Assembly (NCBI RefSeq): GCF_014645515.1
Contig: NZ_BMLW01000012.1
Location: 15,529-79,528 of the forward strand
Length of the DNA: 64,000 nt
From: Oceanobacillus neutriphilus
Lineage (GTDB): Bacteria > Bacillota > Bacilli > Bacillales > Amphibacillaceae
Direction: 5' to 3'
The notes under the pieces are model-generated. The model saw only the letters and a program-made list of their open reading frames with translations, was not told the DNA's origin and searched no databases. Position 1 is the stretch's first letter. Each line of letters opens with the position of its first letter. The translations under genes were made by a program, and so were the position numbers. Shown in pieces: positions 1 to 10,447 of this stretch.

Positions 1-250
1 CTGGGATTCTATACTGTTTAATACAGCTGAGCAAAAGAAATTAGACCAGTAAAGAACATCTTTTTCGTGGTGCATATAAAAATGTTCCATCACGATTACT
101 TTCTGTATATCGGGCAAGCTTGAAATATGGAATGAAAATAGCATTTAACATGGCTAAATTGGAAATAGAAGAAAAGTTTCGTTCTCCAATATGATATATT
201 GTTAGTAATAGGATCGATTCAATATAGAAAAATCACTGACTATGTATTTT
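1..250. repeat. Truncated piece of the composite repeat family
   Basis: Bases about 6-115 match the segment at 34143-34250 inside the mobile element at 33884-34507. Shared blocks include TTAGACCAGTAAAGAA, AATCTTTTTC and CACGATTACTTTCTGT. No terminal CTCAAC/GTTGAG end is seen here, so this is a fragment, possibly cut by the window edge. A short open frame at 45-194 has no start or ribosome site and is not called as a gene. From about 250 to 369 there is only AT-rich DNA. Confidence 0.6.
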
Positions 251-369
251 AGGTAATAAAAAAATGAAAAGTAAGCAGCAAAAAAGCCCACTAAAAAATA
301 GCAGGCTTTATATCTATGTATTGATTAATTAATTCAACAATGATAAAATATAAAAGTTAAAGATATACT

Positions 370-395
370 TGATAATATATACGTATATATTATCA
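370..395. promoter_or_regulatory. 26-bp perfect palindrome upstream of helD, candidate operator
   Basis: The half site TGATAATATATAC is followed by its exact reverse complement with no spacer. A -35-like TTGATA at 369-374 overlaps the left edge, and the helD ribosome site starts about 50 bp downstream. A dimeric repressor bound here would be placed to block helD transcription. The cognate regulator is not identifiable, and an AT-rich palindrome could also be a cruciform or arise by chance. Confidence 0.45.
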
Positions 396-454
396 TTATA
401 CAGTATAAGAATATATATGTCAACTATTTGTTTCGGTTTTAAAGGAGGAAGTTG

Positions 455-2764
455 ATGGATAAGCAAAATGATAACCATGAATTTGAATATCAGCGGCTGG
501 GGAAGGTATTAGATATTATTGAAAAGAAACAAAATGCTTTGAAGGAACAGTCCTCCAAGGTCAAAGAGGATGTCGTAGAGCTGCGTAAAACTTTTTGGGA
601 TGATATTACGGTCAATATGGATGAGATGGATGATATCATTGAAACACAGGAAAGCATTAAGCAGCAATCGAATATCCTTGCTCAAAAAGAACGGCATTAT
701 GGGAAAAATTTTCAGCGGATGAATCAATTAGAGCGCCTGAAAAATCAGCCTTATTTTGGAAGAATTGATTTTCAGGAAGAAGGCAGTGAAGATATAGAGC
801 AGATTTATATTGGCACTTCTTCCTTAATGGATGAAGAAGAGAAGGACTTTCTTATCTATGACTGGCGAGCTCCTATTTCCGGAATTTATTATGATTATGC
901 TCCAGGACCGGTAGAATACAGGAGTCAGGAAGAAACCGTTCATGGTGAAATGAGCTTGAAGCGGCAATTTATGATTCGTAATGGAAAAATGAAAGGAATT
1001 TTTGATACATCAGTAACGATCATTGATGAGATGCTTCAGGAGAGCCTAAGTCAGGCCGCAGATACGCAAATGAAATCCATCGTTTCTACCATTCAACAGG
1101 AACAAAATGCAGTTATCCGGCATCGCGGCAGTAAAGTGCTCGTTGTTCAAGGTGCTGCAGGAAGCGGAAAAACATCAGCGGCTCTACAGCGTATTGCTTA
1201 TTTACTTTATCATCATCGGACCAATTTAACGGCTAATCAGGTGTTATTATTATCTCCAAATGATTTATTTTCGAGCTATGTAGCAAATGTTCTGCCTGAA
1301 TTAGGTGAAGAGCCCGTTAACCAGCAAACCTTCCATCAGTTTGTTTTAAACGGAACGGATAATGCACTGCATGTAGATTCACCATTCACCCAAATTGAAA
1401 AACTGATGCGTTTAGAGGAAAAAGAACAGCAAAAGCAATTAGAAGCTATCCAACACTTTTCCAGTATTGCTTTTATGGATGATATTAATCAACACTTAGA
1501 GAAATTAAACCGGACGAATCTTACTTTCAGATCGATCCGTTTCCGGAATGAATTACTGATTGATAAAAAAGAGATAGAAAATTATTTTGCATCGCTGGAG
1601 AAAGATATGCGCCTTCCAAATAAAATGGAACAGCTGAGGAATTGGTTACTGCAGCGTATTCGTGAAATCCAGAAAGAAGAAATCAAAAAAGATTGGGTTC
1701 TGGATCAGATTCAGCTGTTATCCAAGGATGATTATATGAAGGCTTATCATGAAGCTGAAAGTGAGCAGGAGGAAAGCAGTATCCAGGATGAAGAAAAGGT
1801 TTTAAGAGAGAAAATTATTCGTAAAACTTTCGCTCCTTTACAAAAAATGATACGTCAAAATCGTTTTGTCAATACATTTAAGATGTATATGGACCTGATA
1901 GCAGAGTTGAATGGAAATGACGCTATCCAGCAATATAAGTTAGAAGCAATAAGGCTGCTCCGGAAAAAACAGCTTCCATGGGAACTGGCAACAGCTTATA
2001 ACTTCTTTAAAGGGGAAATAATTGGTCATGAAGTTACTCGTCCGGTGCACTTAATTGTTATTGATGAAGCACAGGATTATACGCCGTTTCAGTTTGCGTA
2101 TCTAAAACATCTTTACCCGTATGCCAGTTTTACATTGCTCGGTGATGTTAACCAGGCAATCTATTCCTATGCCTCAAAGGAGAACCCAATTCAAGAAAAT
2201 ATCTCATATGAGGATAGTACAGAACGGATTGTATTAACAAAGAGCTATCGTTCGACGAAGCAGATTGCGGATTTTACATCTTATTTTTCTCCAAGCGATG
2301 AACCGGTAGAGCCTTTTAATCGCAGTGGTGCACTTCCAGAAGTGATTCGTCTGACAAGGTCGATTTCCGAAAAGGATGCGCTGCTTTATAAAATAGAGGA
2401 AAAGCAGCATGAAGGATATGAAACGATTGCAATTATTGCAAAGACAGCTGCTGCTTGTGATGATATATACCAGAAGCTGCATAAAGAGATAGAAATAAAA
2501 CAGATTAATGAGGATTCAAAAACCTATCAAAAGGGCGTTGTTGTCGTTCCTGTTTATTTGGCGAAGGGGATTGAGTTTGATGCTGTGATTCTTGCAGATG
2601 CTTCTGAAGAGGTGTATTCGCATGCTGCAGATAAATATTTGCTTTATACTGCGTGTACCCGTGCTATGCATGACTTAACCATTTTATTTTCTAATGAGAT
2701 GTCTCCATTTCTAAGCAAAGTCGCTAACGAGAAGTATAGATATACGACGATTGTTGAGAGATGA
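455..2764 (+). CDS. helD: HelD-type RNA polymerase recycling ATPase (UvrD/Rep-like superfamily 1)
   Basis: A 769-residue protein. The N-terminal 200 residues form a charged coiled-coil-rich arm, as in HelD proteins that insert into the RNA polymerase channels. A Walker A motif GAAGSGKT lies near residue 233, the Walker B/DEAQ box (VIDEAQDYTP) near 533, and helicase motifs YRSTKQ near 598 and KGIEFDAVIL near 700. Members of the family release stalled RNA polymerase from DNA using ATP. I start at ATG 455 because AAAGGAGG at 441-448 is correctly spaced for it; the TTG codon just before (452) is too close. The gene is monocistronic and ends in a strong terminator shared with convergent prfC. The 26-bp palindrome upstream may regulate it. 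Confidence 0.9.
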   Translation: MDKQNDNHEFEYQRLGKVLDIIEKKQNALKEQSSKVKEDVVELRKTFWDDITVNMDEMDDIIETQESIKQQSNILAQKERHYGKNFQRMNQLERLKNQPYFGRIDFQEEGSEDIEQIYIGTSSLMDEEEKDFLIYDWRAPISGIYYDYAPGPVEYRSQEETVHGEMSLKRQFMIRNGKMKGIFDTSVTIIDEMLQESLSQAADTQMKSIVSTIQQEQNAVIRHRGSKVLVVQGAAGSGKTSAALQRIAYLLYHHRTNLTANQVLLLSPNDLFSSYVANVLPELGEEPVNQQTFHQFVLNGTDNALHVDSPFTQIEKLMRLEEKEQQKQLEAIQHFSSIAFMDDINQHLEKLNRTNLTFRSIRFRNELLIDKKEIENYFASLEKDMRLPNKMEQLRNWLLQRIREIQKEEIKKDWVLDQIQLLSKDDYMKAYHEAESEQEESSIQDEEKVLREKIIRKTFAPLQKMIRQNRFVNTFKMYMDLIAELNGNDAIQQYKLEAIRLLRKKQLPWELATAYNFFKGEIIGHEVTRPVHLIVIDEAQDYTPFQFAYLKHLYPYASFTLLGDVNQAIYSYASKENPIQENISYEDSTERIVLTKSYRSTKQIADFTSYFSPSDEPVEPFNRSGALPEVIRLTRSISEKDALLYKIEEKQHEGYETIAIIAKTAAACDDIYQKLHKEIEIKQINEDSKTYQKGVVVVPVYLAKGIEFDAVILADASEEVYSHAADKYLLYTACTRAMHDLTILFSNEMSPFLSKVANEKYRYTTIVER

Positions 2765-2813
2765 AAAAAGGATTTCTGCCCCAATTTGACCGGGTGCAGA
2801 AATCCTTTTTTTA
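2765..2813. terminator. Bidirectional rho-independent terminator between helD and prfC
   Basis: The stem AAGGATTTCTGC pairs with GCAGAAATCCTT and is flanked by an A run on the left and a T run on the right, so it can end transcription from both convergent genes. Confidence 0.85.
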
Positions 2814-4382
2814 TTGATAATTATTTGTTTCAAAGAGGTCAATCAGCTCGATATCCGGATTTTTATCTTTAAACCAGTTTAATGCAAACTCATTGCGGAA
2901 GAGCACGAGCGGCTGATCATGACGGTCGCGGACCAGCAGGTTTCCTGAATCAAACAATGAAGCATCAGCCTGTTCAGGCTTTAACCATCTGGGGATACGC
3001 TCCCCAATTGGCTCCATGATTACTTCAGCATTGTACTCATTTTCCATGCGGTAAGTAAAAACCTGATATTGTAATTCCCCGACTGCGCCCAGAATAAAGG
3101 AATCCGTTAACTTATCCCGGAACAGCTGTATGGCACCTTCCTGGACAAGCTGTTCAATCCCTTTACGGAATTGCTTCGACTTCAATGCGTTTTTTGCCAT
3201 TACTTTTTTAAAGATTTCCGGCGGGAACTGCGGCAGCTCATCGAATTCATATTTTTCTTTACCGGTAAGCAGGGTATCGCCAATTTGATAAGCATTTGGA
3301 TCATAAATACCAATAATATCTCCTGCATATGCTTCCTCGATAGTTTCTCTGGATGAGGCAACCATCTGCTGAGATTGGGCTAATTTTAATTCCTTTCCGG
3401 TCCGGGCCAGCTGAACACTCATGCCGCGGGTGAATTTTCCGGAGCATACACGTAAAAAGGCAATACGATCACGGTGTGCAGGATTCATATTTGCCTGGAT
3501 CTTAAAAATAAATCCGGAAAAGTCTGCTTCCTGCGGGTCAACTGCACCTTTGGTTGACTTTCGTGGTGCTGGACTTGGTGCTAAGCGGATAAAGGAATTA
3601 AAAAATGTTTGAACGCCAAATGGAGACAGCGCACTGCCGAAGAATACAGGGGTTAACTCACCGTTTAAAATTGCTTCCTCCGAATACGTATTTCCAGCTT
3701 CTTCAACAAGCTCTAATTCATTTAATGCATCCTGATAGGTTCCATTTTCAGTCAACTCCGGATGATTTTCCAATTCCTGATAAGGAATATAGGTTTCTTC
3801 AGCGCCCGGATGGTGCTGTACAAATTGCTTATTATCCCGGTCAAAGATTCCTAAGAAGCCTTTTCCCATGCCGGCAGGCCAATTCATCGGATAAGTATCA
3901 ATCTCTAATACCTCTTCCAGCTCCTCTAATAAAGCGAGAGGTTCTTTTCCTTCCCGGTCTAATTTATTCATAAAGGTAAAGATAGGGATACCGCGCATAC
4001 GGCAAACCTTGAAAAGCTTAATTGTCTGTGCTTCAATCCCTTTGGTGGAATCAATAATCATTACAACGCTGTCGACAGCGGTTAATGTCCGGTAGGTATC
4101 CTCACTGAAATCCTCATGTCCGGGGGTATCCAAAATATTAATATGAAACCCTTCATATTGAAAGTTCATGACACTGGATGTAACAGAAATACCACGCTGT
4201 TTCTCAATTTCCATCCAGTCAGAGGTAGCGAATTTGCCTGATTTTTTTCCTTTAACTGTTCCGGCTGAACGAATCAGGTTACCATATAATAATAATTTTT
4301 CCGTCATCGTCGTTTTCCCGGCATCAGGATGCGAAATAATCGCAAATGTTTTTCTTTTTTTTACTTCTTCTTGAATTGTCAT
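2811..4382 (-). CDS. prfC: Peptide chain release factor 3 (RF3)
   Basis: A translational GTPase of 523 residues, the normal RF3 length. The G1 motif SHPDAGKTT is at residues 17-25, G3 DTPGHEDF at 85-92, and G4 NKLD at 139-142. The G3 to G4 region and the C-terminal domains are typical of RF3 rather than EF-G. RF3 removes RF1 or RF2 from the ribosome after peptide release. AAAGGA precedes the ATG at 4380-4382 on the minus strand. B. subtilis 168 is usually described as lacking prfC, so its presence is a lineage feature. Identification is firm. Confidence 0.93.
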   Translation of the reverse strand: MTIQEEVKKRKTFAIISHPDAGKTTMTEKLLLYGNLIRSAGTVKGKKSGKFATSDWMEIEKQRGISVTSSVMNFQYEGFHINILDTPGHEDFSEDTYRTLTAVDSVVMIIDSTKGIEAQTIKLFKVCRMRGIPIFTFMNKLDREGKEPLALLEELEEVLEIDTYPMNWPAGMGKGFLGIFDRDNKQFVQHHPGAEETYIPYQELENHPELTENGTYQDALNELELVEEAGNTYSEEAILNGELTPVFFGSALSPFGVQTFFNSFIRLAPSPAPRKSTKGAVDPQEADFSGFIFKIQANMNPAHRDRIAFLRVCSGKFTRGMSVQLARTGKELKLAQSQQMVASSRETIEEAYAGDIIGIYDPNAYQIGDTLLTGKEKYEFDELPQFPPEIFKKVMAKNALKSKQFRKGIEQLVQEGAIQLFRDKLTDSFILGAVGELQYQVFTYRMENEYNAEVIMEPIGERIPRWLKPEQADASLFDSGNLLVRDRHDQPLVLFRNEFALNWFKDKNPDIELIDLFETNNYQ

Positions 4383-4647
4383 AGCGAAATCCTTTCTATA
4401 GATAGACTGATCAATGATTAAAAGCTGTACTGTCTGCTGATAGTTTGATCAGGAGCTACGTTTAAAATCATCATTTCTTTATTAGATGTTCAAGCGTTAT
4501 TGCTTTATAATAAACAATAGATATATCATACTACAATTTAACCCAATTCGTGAAATAATCGAAGGGATAAAATGAAAAAAATCTGACCAGTTGCTTATTT
4601 ATGACAGAATATAAGCCTGGCTGAAATCATAGAAGTATGAGAAATGA

Positions 4648-7600
4648 ATGAAAAGGTCGTGCAGTAAGATGGTATGGATATCCAAACAGGAAATTAAAGA
4701 GCGGTGCGGAGAGCTGTCTTATAAATATGGAGAACGCCTCTGGAAGAAGGGAAATGTCCAGTTGACCTTTCTTGATCAGCAGATTATCGGAACAGTCAGA
4801 ACCACAGATGATTTTCATATAACGCTGACGTATCGAAATAATAAGATAGAAAGCGCAGGGTGCAGCTGTCCGAAGCTTGGCTCGTATACATTGGATTGCC
4901 AGCATATTGCTGCAGTTTTAATTGGTATCCATGAAACGGGAGAGCCGGAAACAGACAGTACTTCACTTACAGGGAGATCAGAAAAGGAATTCCGTCATCG
5001 CGGCTATTTTGAAACTAGACAGGCTATTCCGGTTCATTTTTACTTGCGTATCCCCGTAAAATCAGAACGGGCAGCATTGCAAATGGCTGTGCAAATTGAT
5101 GGCAACCCTGTTAATGATATTATCGCCTTTTTGGAAGCATTAAAGCGTGGGACACGATTTTCAATTGCTGACAATATCTCATATGATGCTGCTAAATTTT
5201 ATTTTGAAGATGACTGTAATCAGATTTTAGAACAGCTTATTCAGTCTTATGAAGACCAGCAGATGATTGGAAAAGCTTTTACGGATAAAACAAGCTGGAT
5301 TTCTATTCCGGCAACAGCATGGGAGCGTATGGAAAGATTGCTTCATTCCAGTCCGCTCGTTTCTCTGTATTTGGAAGCTGATGCTTATCATAAGCAGCTA
5401 TTAAGGTTTTATGATGCAATGCCTTCATTTTCTTTTCGTATCCGTCAATCAGGAATAAATTATTCGATTTTATTTTTGGAAAGAAGCCGTACAATATTTT
5501 TGCTTGCTTATCAGCTTATTTATCAGAACGGCTCCTTATATTTATTGACAGAGGAAGAAAAACAGCTGATTCATTTATGTGAGCAGCTGTGGAAACAAGA
5601 TTCGGGAACAATCGTTGTCAGCAAGGAACAAATTGTATCTATTTCTGTACTTTTAGAGCGGATCGGTGATGTAGAGGACACAACCGGAACGCTGAAGAGT
5701 CTCTATACACCGCTTAAGGCGAATGTCTATATTGACCGCGTTCATAATCGCCTTCTGGCAGGTGTGGAATTTCAATACGGAGATAAAAAGATAACACCAT
5801 TTGAGAAAACAGCAATGGTTCGCCGTGATAAGGAAAAGGAAGCGGAAATTATTGCGTTTCTGGAAAGAAGCGGTTTTGCAAATACGGAAGGCAGTTTTAT
5901 TTTGCAAAATGAGCAGCTTGAATATGATTTTCTATATCATTACCTGCCTGAACTGTATAAGATGGCGGATGTTTTTGTTACAAATGCTGTCCGAAACCAG
6001 ATCAGTAAAAAAAGGTTCCAACCGATTGTCCGTGTGAAGCATAAACGCGATCGAACGAATTGGCTTGCCTTTTCCTTCCAGGTGAAAGGCTTCTGGGAGC
6101 AGGAGGTTCGTCAAATTCTGGAAGCAATAGAAGAAAAGCGTCCATATTACCGATTAAAGGATGGCTCCTTCCTATCGTTGGAAACAGAGGAGATCAAGGA
6201 ATTGGAAAAATATCTGCTCTCTGTTTCGATGACACCCTCTGAAATTTTGGAGGAAATTGAGCTGTCATTGAAGGATGGGTTATCGTTTGCTCATCGGATG
6301 GAGGACAACGGCTATTTGGCTGAGGGAGCAGCTGTGAAAGAAATAATTCATGATATTCAAGTGCCGGCCAATGAGAAATACCCGATAGCGGCGGAAATTG
6401 AGCCAATTTTAAAGCCTTATCAAAAGGATGGTGTCCGCTGGATGCTGGCAATGGCTGAAGCTGGACTTGGCGGTGTTTTGGCAGATGAAATGGGCTTGGG
6501 AAAAACGGTGCAGGCTATTGCCTTTTGTATGACAAAATATCATCAGCAAACGGAGAAAAAAGCACCTGTACTGATTGTCTGTCCAACATCTTTATGCTAT
6601 CAGTGGAAGCAGGAATGGGAATTATTTGCACCAGGATTTTCGGTAGGAATGCTGGACGGCACCATTCAGGAAAGAAATCGGAAAAAGAAAACATTGCGCG
6701 GGAAGGGCATCTGGATTATTTCTTATGGTGTTTTAAAAAATGAAATCGATTGGCTGAAGAAAAATATGACCTTCCAGACCATTATTTTTGATGAAGCACA
6801 AACGTTTAAAAATCCGGCAACACAGGTTTTTCGGACAGTAAAAAAATTAAAAGCGGATTATCAATTTGCTTTATCCGGAACTCCTTTAGAAAATAAAATG
6901 GAGGACCTATGGTCGATTTTTCATATTATATTTCCCGAATTGCTTGGCGGGTTGAAAGACTTTGCTGGGCTCACCAATGATCAGGTTCTGAGAAGAGTCC
7001 ATCCATTTATGCTTCGAAGAGAAAAAAGGGATGTTCTGGAGGATATGCCAATAAAGACGGAATATATTGAACGTGTTCCATTAACAGAAGCTCAGAAGCA
7101 AATCTACATTTCGTATTTATCGAAATTGAGACATCCAAAATTTAAACATTTGGATCAGGAGACAATTCGTAAAAATCGAATTAAAATTCTGGCAGGACTC
7201 ACACGTTTAAGGCAAATTTGCTGTGATCCGGCATTATTTATCCGGGACTATGATGGAGAATCTGCCAAGCTTCAGCGTTTAATGGAAATAGTGAAGGATG
7301 CAAAGCGGTCAGGCAAGCGTATGCTTATTTTTTCGCAGTTTACACAAATGCTGAAGCGTGTAGGTGATTTATTGAGGACAGAGGAGATAGCTTATTTCTA
7401 TTTAGATGGACAGACGCCTTCTGAGGACAGGCTGCAAATATGCCGTTCATTTAATCAGGGAAAAAATGATATTTGCTTAATATCTTTAAAAGCAGGAGGA
7501 ACAGGACTGAATTTAGTTGGAGCGGATACAGTTATTTTATATGATACGTGGTGGAATCCGGCGGTAGAGGATCAGGCAATAGACCGCGCGCACCGGATTG

Positions 7601-7782
7601 GCCAGATTTATGATGTTACCGTGATTCGCATGCTGACAGAGGGAACTATTGAAGATAAAATGTACGATCTCCAGCAGAAAAAGAGAAAGCTGATAGAACA
7701 GATGGTGCAAACGAAGGATTTATGGAATTATCAACTGACAGATGAGGATGTGGAGAACCTCCTTCAGGAAACATTGCAATAA
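4648..7782 (+). CDS. SWIM zinc-finger SNF2-family DNA helicase (YwqA-like)
   Basis: A 1044-residue protein. The N-terminus has a SWIM zinc motif (CSC..C.H) at residues about 72-86, followed by a long middle region of the bacterial SNF2-associated type. The SNF2 ATPase starts near residue 590, with Walker A ADEMGLGKT near 610, DEAQ near 714, and the C-terminal helicase domain with GGTGLNL and the QAIDRAHRIGQ motif VI near 975. Such proteins move along duplex DNA and remodel protein-DNA complexes; a repair role is inferred only. ATG 4669 is an alternative start seven codons in, because neither ATG has a strong ribosome site. It stands alone, divergent from prfC. Confidence 0.85.
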   Translation: MKRSCSKMVWISKQEIKERCGELSYKYGERLWKKGNVQLTFLDQQIIGTVRTTDDFHITLTYRNNKIESAGCSCPKLGSYTLDCQHIAAVLIGIHETGEPETDSTSLTGRSEKEFRHRGYFETRQAIPVHFYLRIPVKSERAALQMAVQIDGNPVNDIIAFLEALKRGTRFSIADNISYDAAKFYFEDDCNQILEQLIQSYEDQQMIGKAFTDKTSWISIPATAWERMERLLHSSPLVSLYLEADAYHKQLLRFYDAMPSFSFRIRQSGINYSILFLERSRTIFLLAYQLIYQNGSLYLLTEEEKQLIHLCEQLWKQDSGTIVVSKEQIVSISVLLERIGDVEDTTGTLKSLYTPLKANVYIDRVHNRLLAGVEFQYGDKKITPFEKTAMVRRDKEKEAEIIAFLERSGFANTEGSFILQNEQLEYDFLYHYLPELYKMADVFVTNAVRNQISKKRFQPIVRVKHKRDRTNWLAFSFQVKGFWEQEVRQILEAIEEKRPYYRLKDGSFLSLETEEIKELEKYLLSVSMTPSEILEEIELSLKDGLSFAHRMEDNGYLAEGAAVKEIIHDIQVPANEKYPIAAEIEPILKPYQKDGVRWMLAMAEAGLGGVLADEMGLGKTVQAIAFCMTKYHQQTEKKAPVLIVCPTSLCYQWKQEWELFAPGFSVGMLDGTIQERNRKKKTLRGKGIWIISYGVLKNEIDWLKKNMTFQTIIFDEAQTFKNPATQVFRTVKKLKADYQFALSGTPLENKMEDLWSIFHIIFPELLGGLKDFAGLTNDQVLRRVHPFMLRREKRDVLEDMPIKTEYIERVPLTEAQKQIYISYLSKLRHPKFKHLDQETIRKNRIKILAGLTRLRQICCDPALFIRDYDGESAKLQRLMEIVKDAKRSGKRMLIFSQFTQMLKRVGDLLRTEEIAYFYLDGQTPSEDRLQICRSFNQGKNDICLISLKAGGTGLNLVGADTVILYDTWWNPAVEDQAIDRAHRIGQIYDVTVIRMLTEGTIEDKMYDLQQKKRKLIEQMVQTKDLWNYQLTDEDVENLLQETLQ

Positions 7783-7789
7783 ATAATTG

Positions 7790-7836
7790 GCTCAGGACGG
7801 TGTTGGGATTAATCTTCGTGCCTGAGCTTCTTTTTT
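7790..7836 (+). terminator. Terminator after the SNF2 helicase gene
   Basis: GCTCAGG at 7790-7796 pairs with CCTGAGC at 7821-7827 and is followed by a T-rich run. Confidence 0.75.
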
Positions 7837-7988
7837 ACGCGTATAAAACTTCTGTTAAATCGATGGTATCAGAGGAAAGTATGAAATCATTTTACATAAT
7901 TTGATAAGAGGCTTGACGTTTATTCAAACTAATGATTATGCTTAAGAAGAAAGAGAATAAATCTGAATGAATCAAGGGAGGCTGCTTT

Positions 7989-9185
7989 ATGGTGACATCA
8001 AAAGAAATAATGGAACTTACTTCAACCTATGGTGCAAATAATTATCACCCATTACCGGTAGTTGTTTCAGAGGCTGAGGGAGTCTGGGTAAAGGACCCGG
8101 AAGGAAATAAATATATGGATATGTTAAGTGCATATTCAGCGGTGAATCAAGGGCATCGACATCCTAAGATAATTCAAGCATTAAAGGACCAGGCAGATAA
8201 AGTGACACTTACTTCCAGAGCTTTTCATAATGAACTGTTGGGGCCATGGACAGAGCGGCTTGCCAAATTAACAAAAAAAGATAAGGTCTTGCCGATGAAC
8301 ACAGGGGTTGAGGCAGTGGAGACAGCAATAAAAGCTGCCCGCAGATGGGCATATGAGAAAAAAGGTATAGAGGATAATCAGGCGGAGATTATAGCTGCCA
8401 AAGGTAATTTTCATGGCAGAACAATGAATGCGATTTCATTATCTGATGATCCTGGTGCAACAATAAACTATGGCCCGTTTGTGCCAGGTATTTATAAGAT
8501 AAATTATGGAGATGTCCAAGCTTTAAAAGAAACGATTACGCCAAATACAGCAGCAGTTATTTTGGAACCGATACAGGGAGAAGCAGGCATACTTATTCCG
8601 CCAGAAGGTTATCTGCAAGAGGTAAGGAAAATTTGTGACGAAGAAAATATACTATTTATTGCCGATGAAGTGCAGACTGGTTTTGCCCGTACAGGAAAGA
8701 TGTTTGCTTGTGAATGGGAAAATGTTGAGCCGGATATATATATAATGGGGAAAGCGTTGGGCGGAGGTGTTATGCCTATTTCTGCTATTGCAGCTGACAG
8801 GGATATTATGGATGTGTTTACACCAGGTTCACATGGCTCGACTTTTGGAGGGAATCCGTTGGCCTGTGCTGTTTCTATGGCTGCATTAGATGTAATCGAA
8901 GAAGAAGGCCTTGTCAGTAAATCACTTGAGCTGGGCGAGTATTTTGCTATTGAATTAACTGCTATTGACCATCCTGATCTGAAGGAAGTCCGTTCTAAAG
9001 GATTATTTATCGGTGTAGAATTTAACAAGCCAGTCCGGCCTATTTGTGAAGCCTTAAAAGAAAACGGAATTCTTTGTAAAGAAACACACGAAACCACGAT
9101 TCGTTTTGCACCACCGTTAACTATCAGTAAAGAAGAGCTTGATTGGGCTCTGGATAAAATAAAAAAAGTGCTGAAGACTAATTAA
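7989..9185 (+). CDS. rocD: Ornithine aminotransferase
   Basis: A class III PLP-dependent aminotransferase of 398 residues that converts ornithine plus 2-oxoglutarate to glutamate semialdehyde and glutamate in arginine/ornithine catabolism and proline linkage. The N-terminal [14 protein letters not shown] and the [12 protein letters not shown] block are characteristic of Roc[17 protein letters not shown] and the PLP lysine in GKALGGG (about residue 255) are all present. Start ATG 7989 follows GGGAGG. A candidate sigma-A promoter, TTGACG at 7913 with a TTATGC-like -10 about 17 bp on, lies upstream. I see no -12/-24 SigL element, unlike B. subtilis rocDEF, and no rocE/rocF neighbours. It is a single-gene unit between two terminators. 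Confidence 0.93.
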   Translation: MVTSKEIMELTSTYGANNYHPLPVVVSEAEGVWVKDPEGNKYMDMLSAYSAVNQGHRHPKIIQALKDQADKVTLTSRAFHNELLGPWTERLAKLTKKDKVLPMNTGVEAVETAIKAARRWAYEKKGIEDNQAEIIAAKGNFHGRTMNAISLSDDPGATINYGPFVPGIYKINYGDVQALKETITPNTAAVILEPIQGEAGILIPPEGYLQEVRKICDEENILFIADEVQTGFARTGKMFACEWENVEPDIYIMGKALGGGVMPISAIAADRDIMDVFTPGSHGSTFGGNPLACAVSMAALDVIEEEGLVSKSLELGEYFAIELTAIDHPDLKEVRSKGLFIGVEFNKPVRPICEALKENGILCKETHETTIRFAPPLTISKEELDWALDKIKKVLKTN

Positions 9186-9206
9186 ATAAGAACCATTGAA
9201 TGAAGA

Positions 9207-9242
9207 GCTCTAATGAGAAATAAATCATTAGGGCTTTTTTTT
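9207..9242 (+). terminator. Terminator after rocD
   Basis: GCTCTAATGA pairs with TCATTAGGGC (one G-T pair), followed by eight T residues. Confidence 0.85.
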
Positions 9243-9322
9243 GATAAAACAACAATTCCCAAACAGTGGAAGTATGAAATAAGGGATTAAGCAAAAGATA
9301 AGCAGTGAGGAGGTGAGAGACA

Positions 9323-9613
9323 ATGAAAACACTACATGCTATTGCAGTCACTTTATTGATTATTGGTGGTATCAACTGGGGACTAATTGGATTTTTTCAA
9401 TTTGATCTAGTGTCGGCTATTTTTGGCGGACAGGCCGCTGTCCTTTCTCGAATTATTTATGGACTCGTTGGAATTAGTGCCATTTATTATCTTACAACTT
9501 TATTCTCTGGGGTTGGTGAACCAGTCCGGGATGATTCAGATAATCTGCGGACAAACTTCGGAACAGAATTTAGTGAGGATTACGGCATTGAGGAAGAAAT
9601 TGACGATAAATAA
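9323..9613 (+). CDS. DUF378-family small membrane protein (YuzA-like)
   Basis: A 96-residue protein with two hydrophobic segments (residues about 5-27 and 38-60). The first contains the family hallmark IGGINWGLIGFF. The C-terminal 30 residues are acidic and likely cytosolic or disordered. AGGAGGTG precedes the ATG. The function of DUF378 proteins is unknown. It lies downstream of the rocD terminator and is probably transcribed alone. Confidence 0.75.
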   Translation: MKTLHAIAVTLLIIGGINWGLIGFFQFDLVSAIFGGQAAVLSRIIYGLVGISAIYYLTTLFSGVGEPVRDDSDNLRTNFGTEFSEDYGIEEEIDDK

Positions 9614-9651
9614 TTGGACAAAAAGCCTTTCGAATAAATAGAACGAGGATG

Positions 9652-9792
9652 TATCTCCAGGGCAGGATGAATATCTGAAGTGAGCTTTAAACAGTTAAAA
9701 TGTTTGAGCTGCACTTCAGATATACTCACTATCCGGACGGTACAGCCACCTTATCCTGGGAGATATGGGGAAACTCCCGGGACAGGCAGTTT
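9652..9792. repeat. Nested palindromic intergenic element
   Basis: Two concentric stems are visible. The outer arms are 9653-9668 (ATCTCCAGGGCAGGAT) and 9753-9764 (ATCCTGGGAGAT, lacking one GC step). The inner arms ATATCTGAAGTG (9671-9682) and CACTTCAGATAT (9712-9723) are perfect, with a further AGCTTTAAAC/GTTTGAGCT pairing inside. No coding potential is seen. The structure is much larger than a terminator and resembles the palindromic repeats elsewhere in the window, although I see no second copy here. Confidence 0.55.
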
Positions 9793-9796
9793 TATT

Positions 9797-10222
9797 TTAT
9801 ACGTGAGGCTTTTGTTTTTTTAAATCATCTATTGTTTCTATAAATTTTTTGCGTTCTTGTGCTGTGGGAAGACGGCAGGCCTGTTTTTTACCAAACCATT
9901 TATGCCGGTTGCGTGCAATAAAATCATACAAGGCATCCCTAATAAAATATGGAAGGATTTTCCCGGCTTTCAGCATTTTCCAGGGGAATGTTAATTTTTG
10001 CAATACATTTAATGCAGCATCAGATTTGATATAAACTTTATCTCCATCAATGAATAGAACGCTGTCGATATTATCCGGAACCCGATATTTTTTTTGAATA
10101 AATTCTCCTGCCTCACTTTGCAGTGAAGTAAACAGAAATTGATTTTCTTTGTCCCTATTGAGGATAAATTGAACGAAGCTGTCACAAATATGGCATTCTC
10201 CATCAAATAAAATAAGTTTCAT
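9797..10222 (-). CDS. DCC-family (DUF393) thiol-disulfide oxidoreductase-like protein, YuxK-like
   Basis: A 141-residue protein. The N-terminus LILFDGECHICDSFVQF carries the signature D-G-x-C-x-x-C of the DCC family. A conserved RD.LYD.IARNRHKWFG block follows near residues 96-111, typical of the family. The fold is predicted to be thioredoxin-like, with possible disulfide exchange activity; no substrate is known. The start ATG (10220-10222, minus) follows AGAGGTGG. It has no operon partner: the nested palindrome lies immediately downstream and an AEC transporter is divergent upstream. Confidence 0.82.
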   Translation of the reverse strand: MKLILFDGECHICDSFVQFILNRDKENQFLFTSLQSEAGEFIQKKYRVPDNIDSVLFIDGDKVYIKSDAALNVLQKLTFPWKMLKAGKILPYFIRDALYDFIARNRHKWFGKKQACRLPTAQERKKFIETIDDLKKQKPHV

Positions 10223-10447
10223 TCATACCACCTCTACAACCAAGCTTAGTATTATCATACAATCTCTGTTTATTACATACAAGTCTAACTGGTTTGATAA
10301 AGAACTATCCACAGCACTGAAATCCTTCCATCAATAAATGAATACCCCAATGTTTAAAAAACATAAAGCCTTTCTGTATGAACAGTAATAAGACTGTGAT
10401 AAGATAACAAAGGTGCATTTTTTAATGTATTAAAGGGGTAGAAAATC

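Noticed and set aside
45-194. Open frame ending FNMAKLEIEEKFRSPI at the left edge, possible transposase remnant
   Set aside because: It has no start or ribosome site, and the part shared with 34143-34250 is not kept open in that copy, so it looks non-coding.
7913-7942. SigL (-12/-24) promoter for rocD
   Set aside because: I found no GG-N10-GC element; a sigma-A-like TTGACG is a better fit, though its -10 is weak.
8609-9097. 162-codon frame opposite rocD
   Set aside because: It is antisense to conserved rocD sequence and has no independent support.
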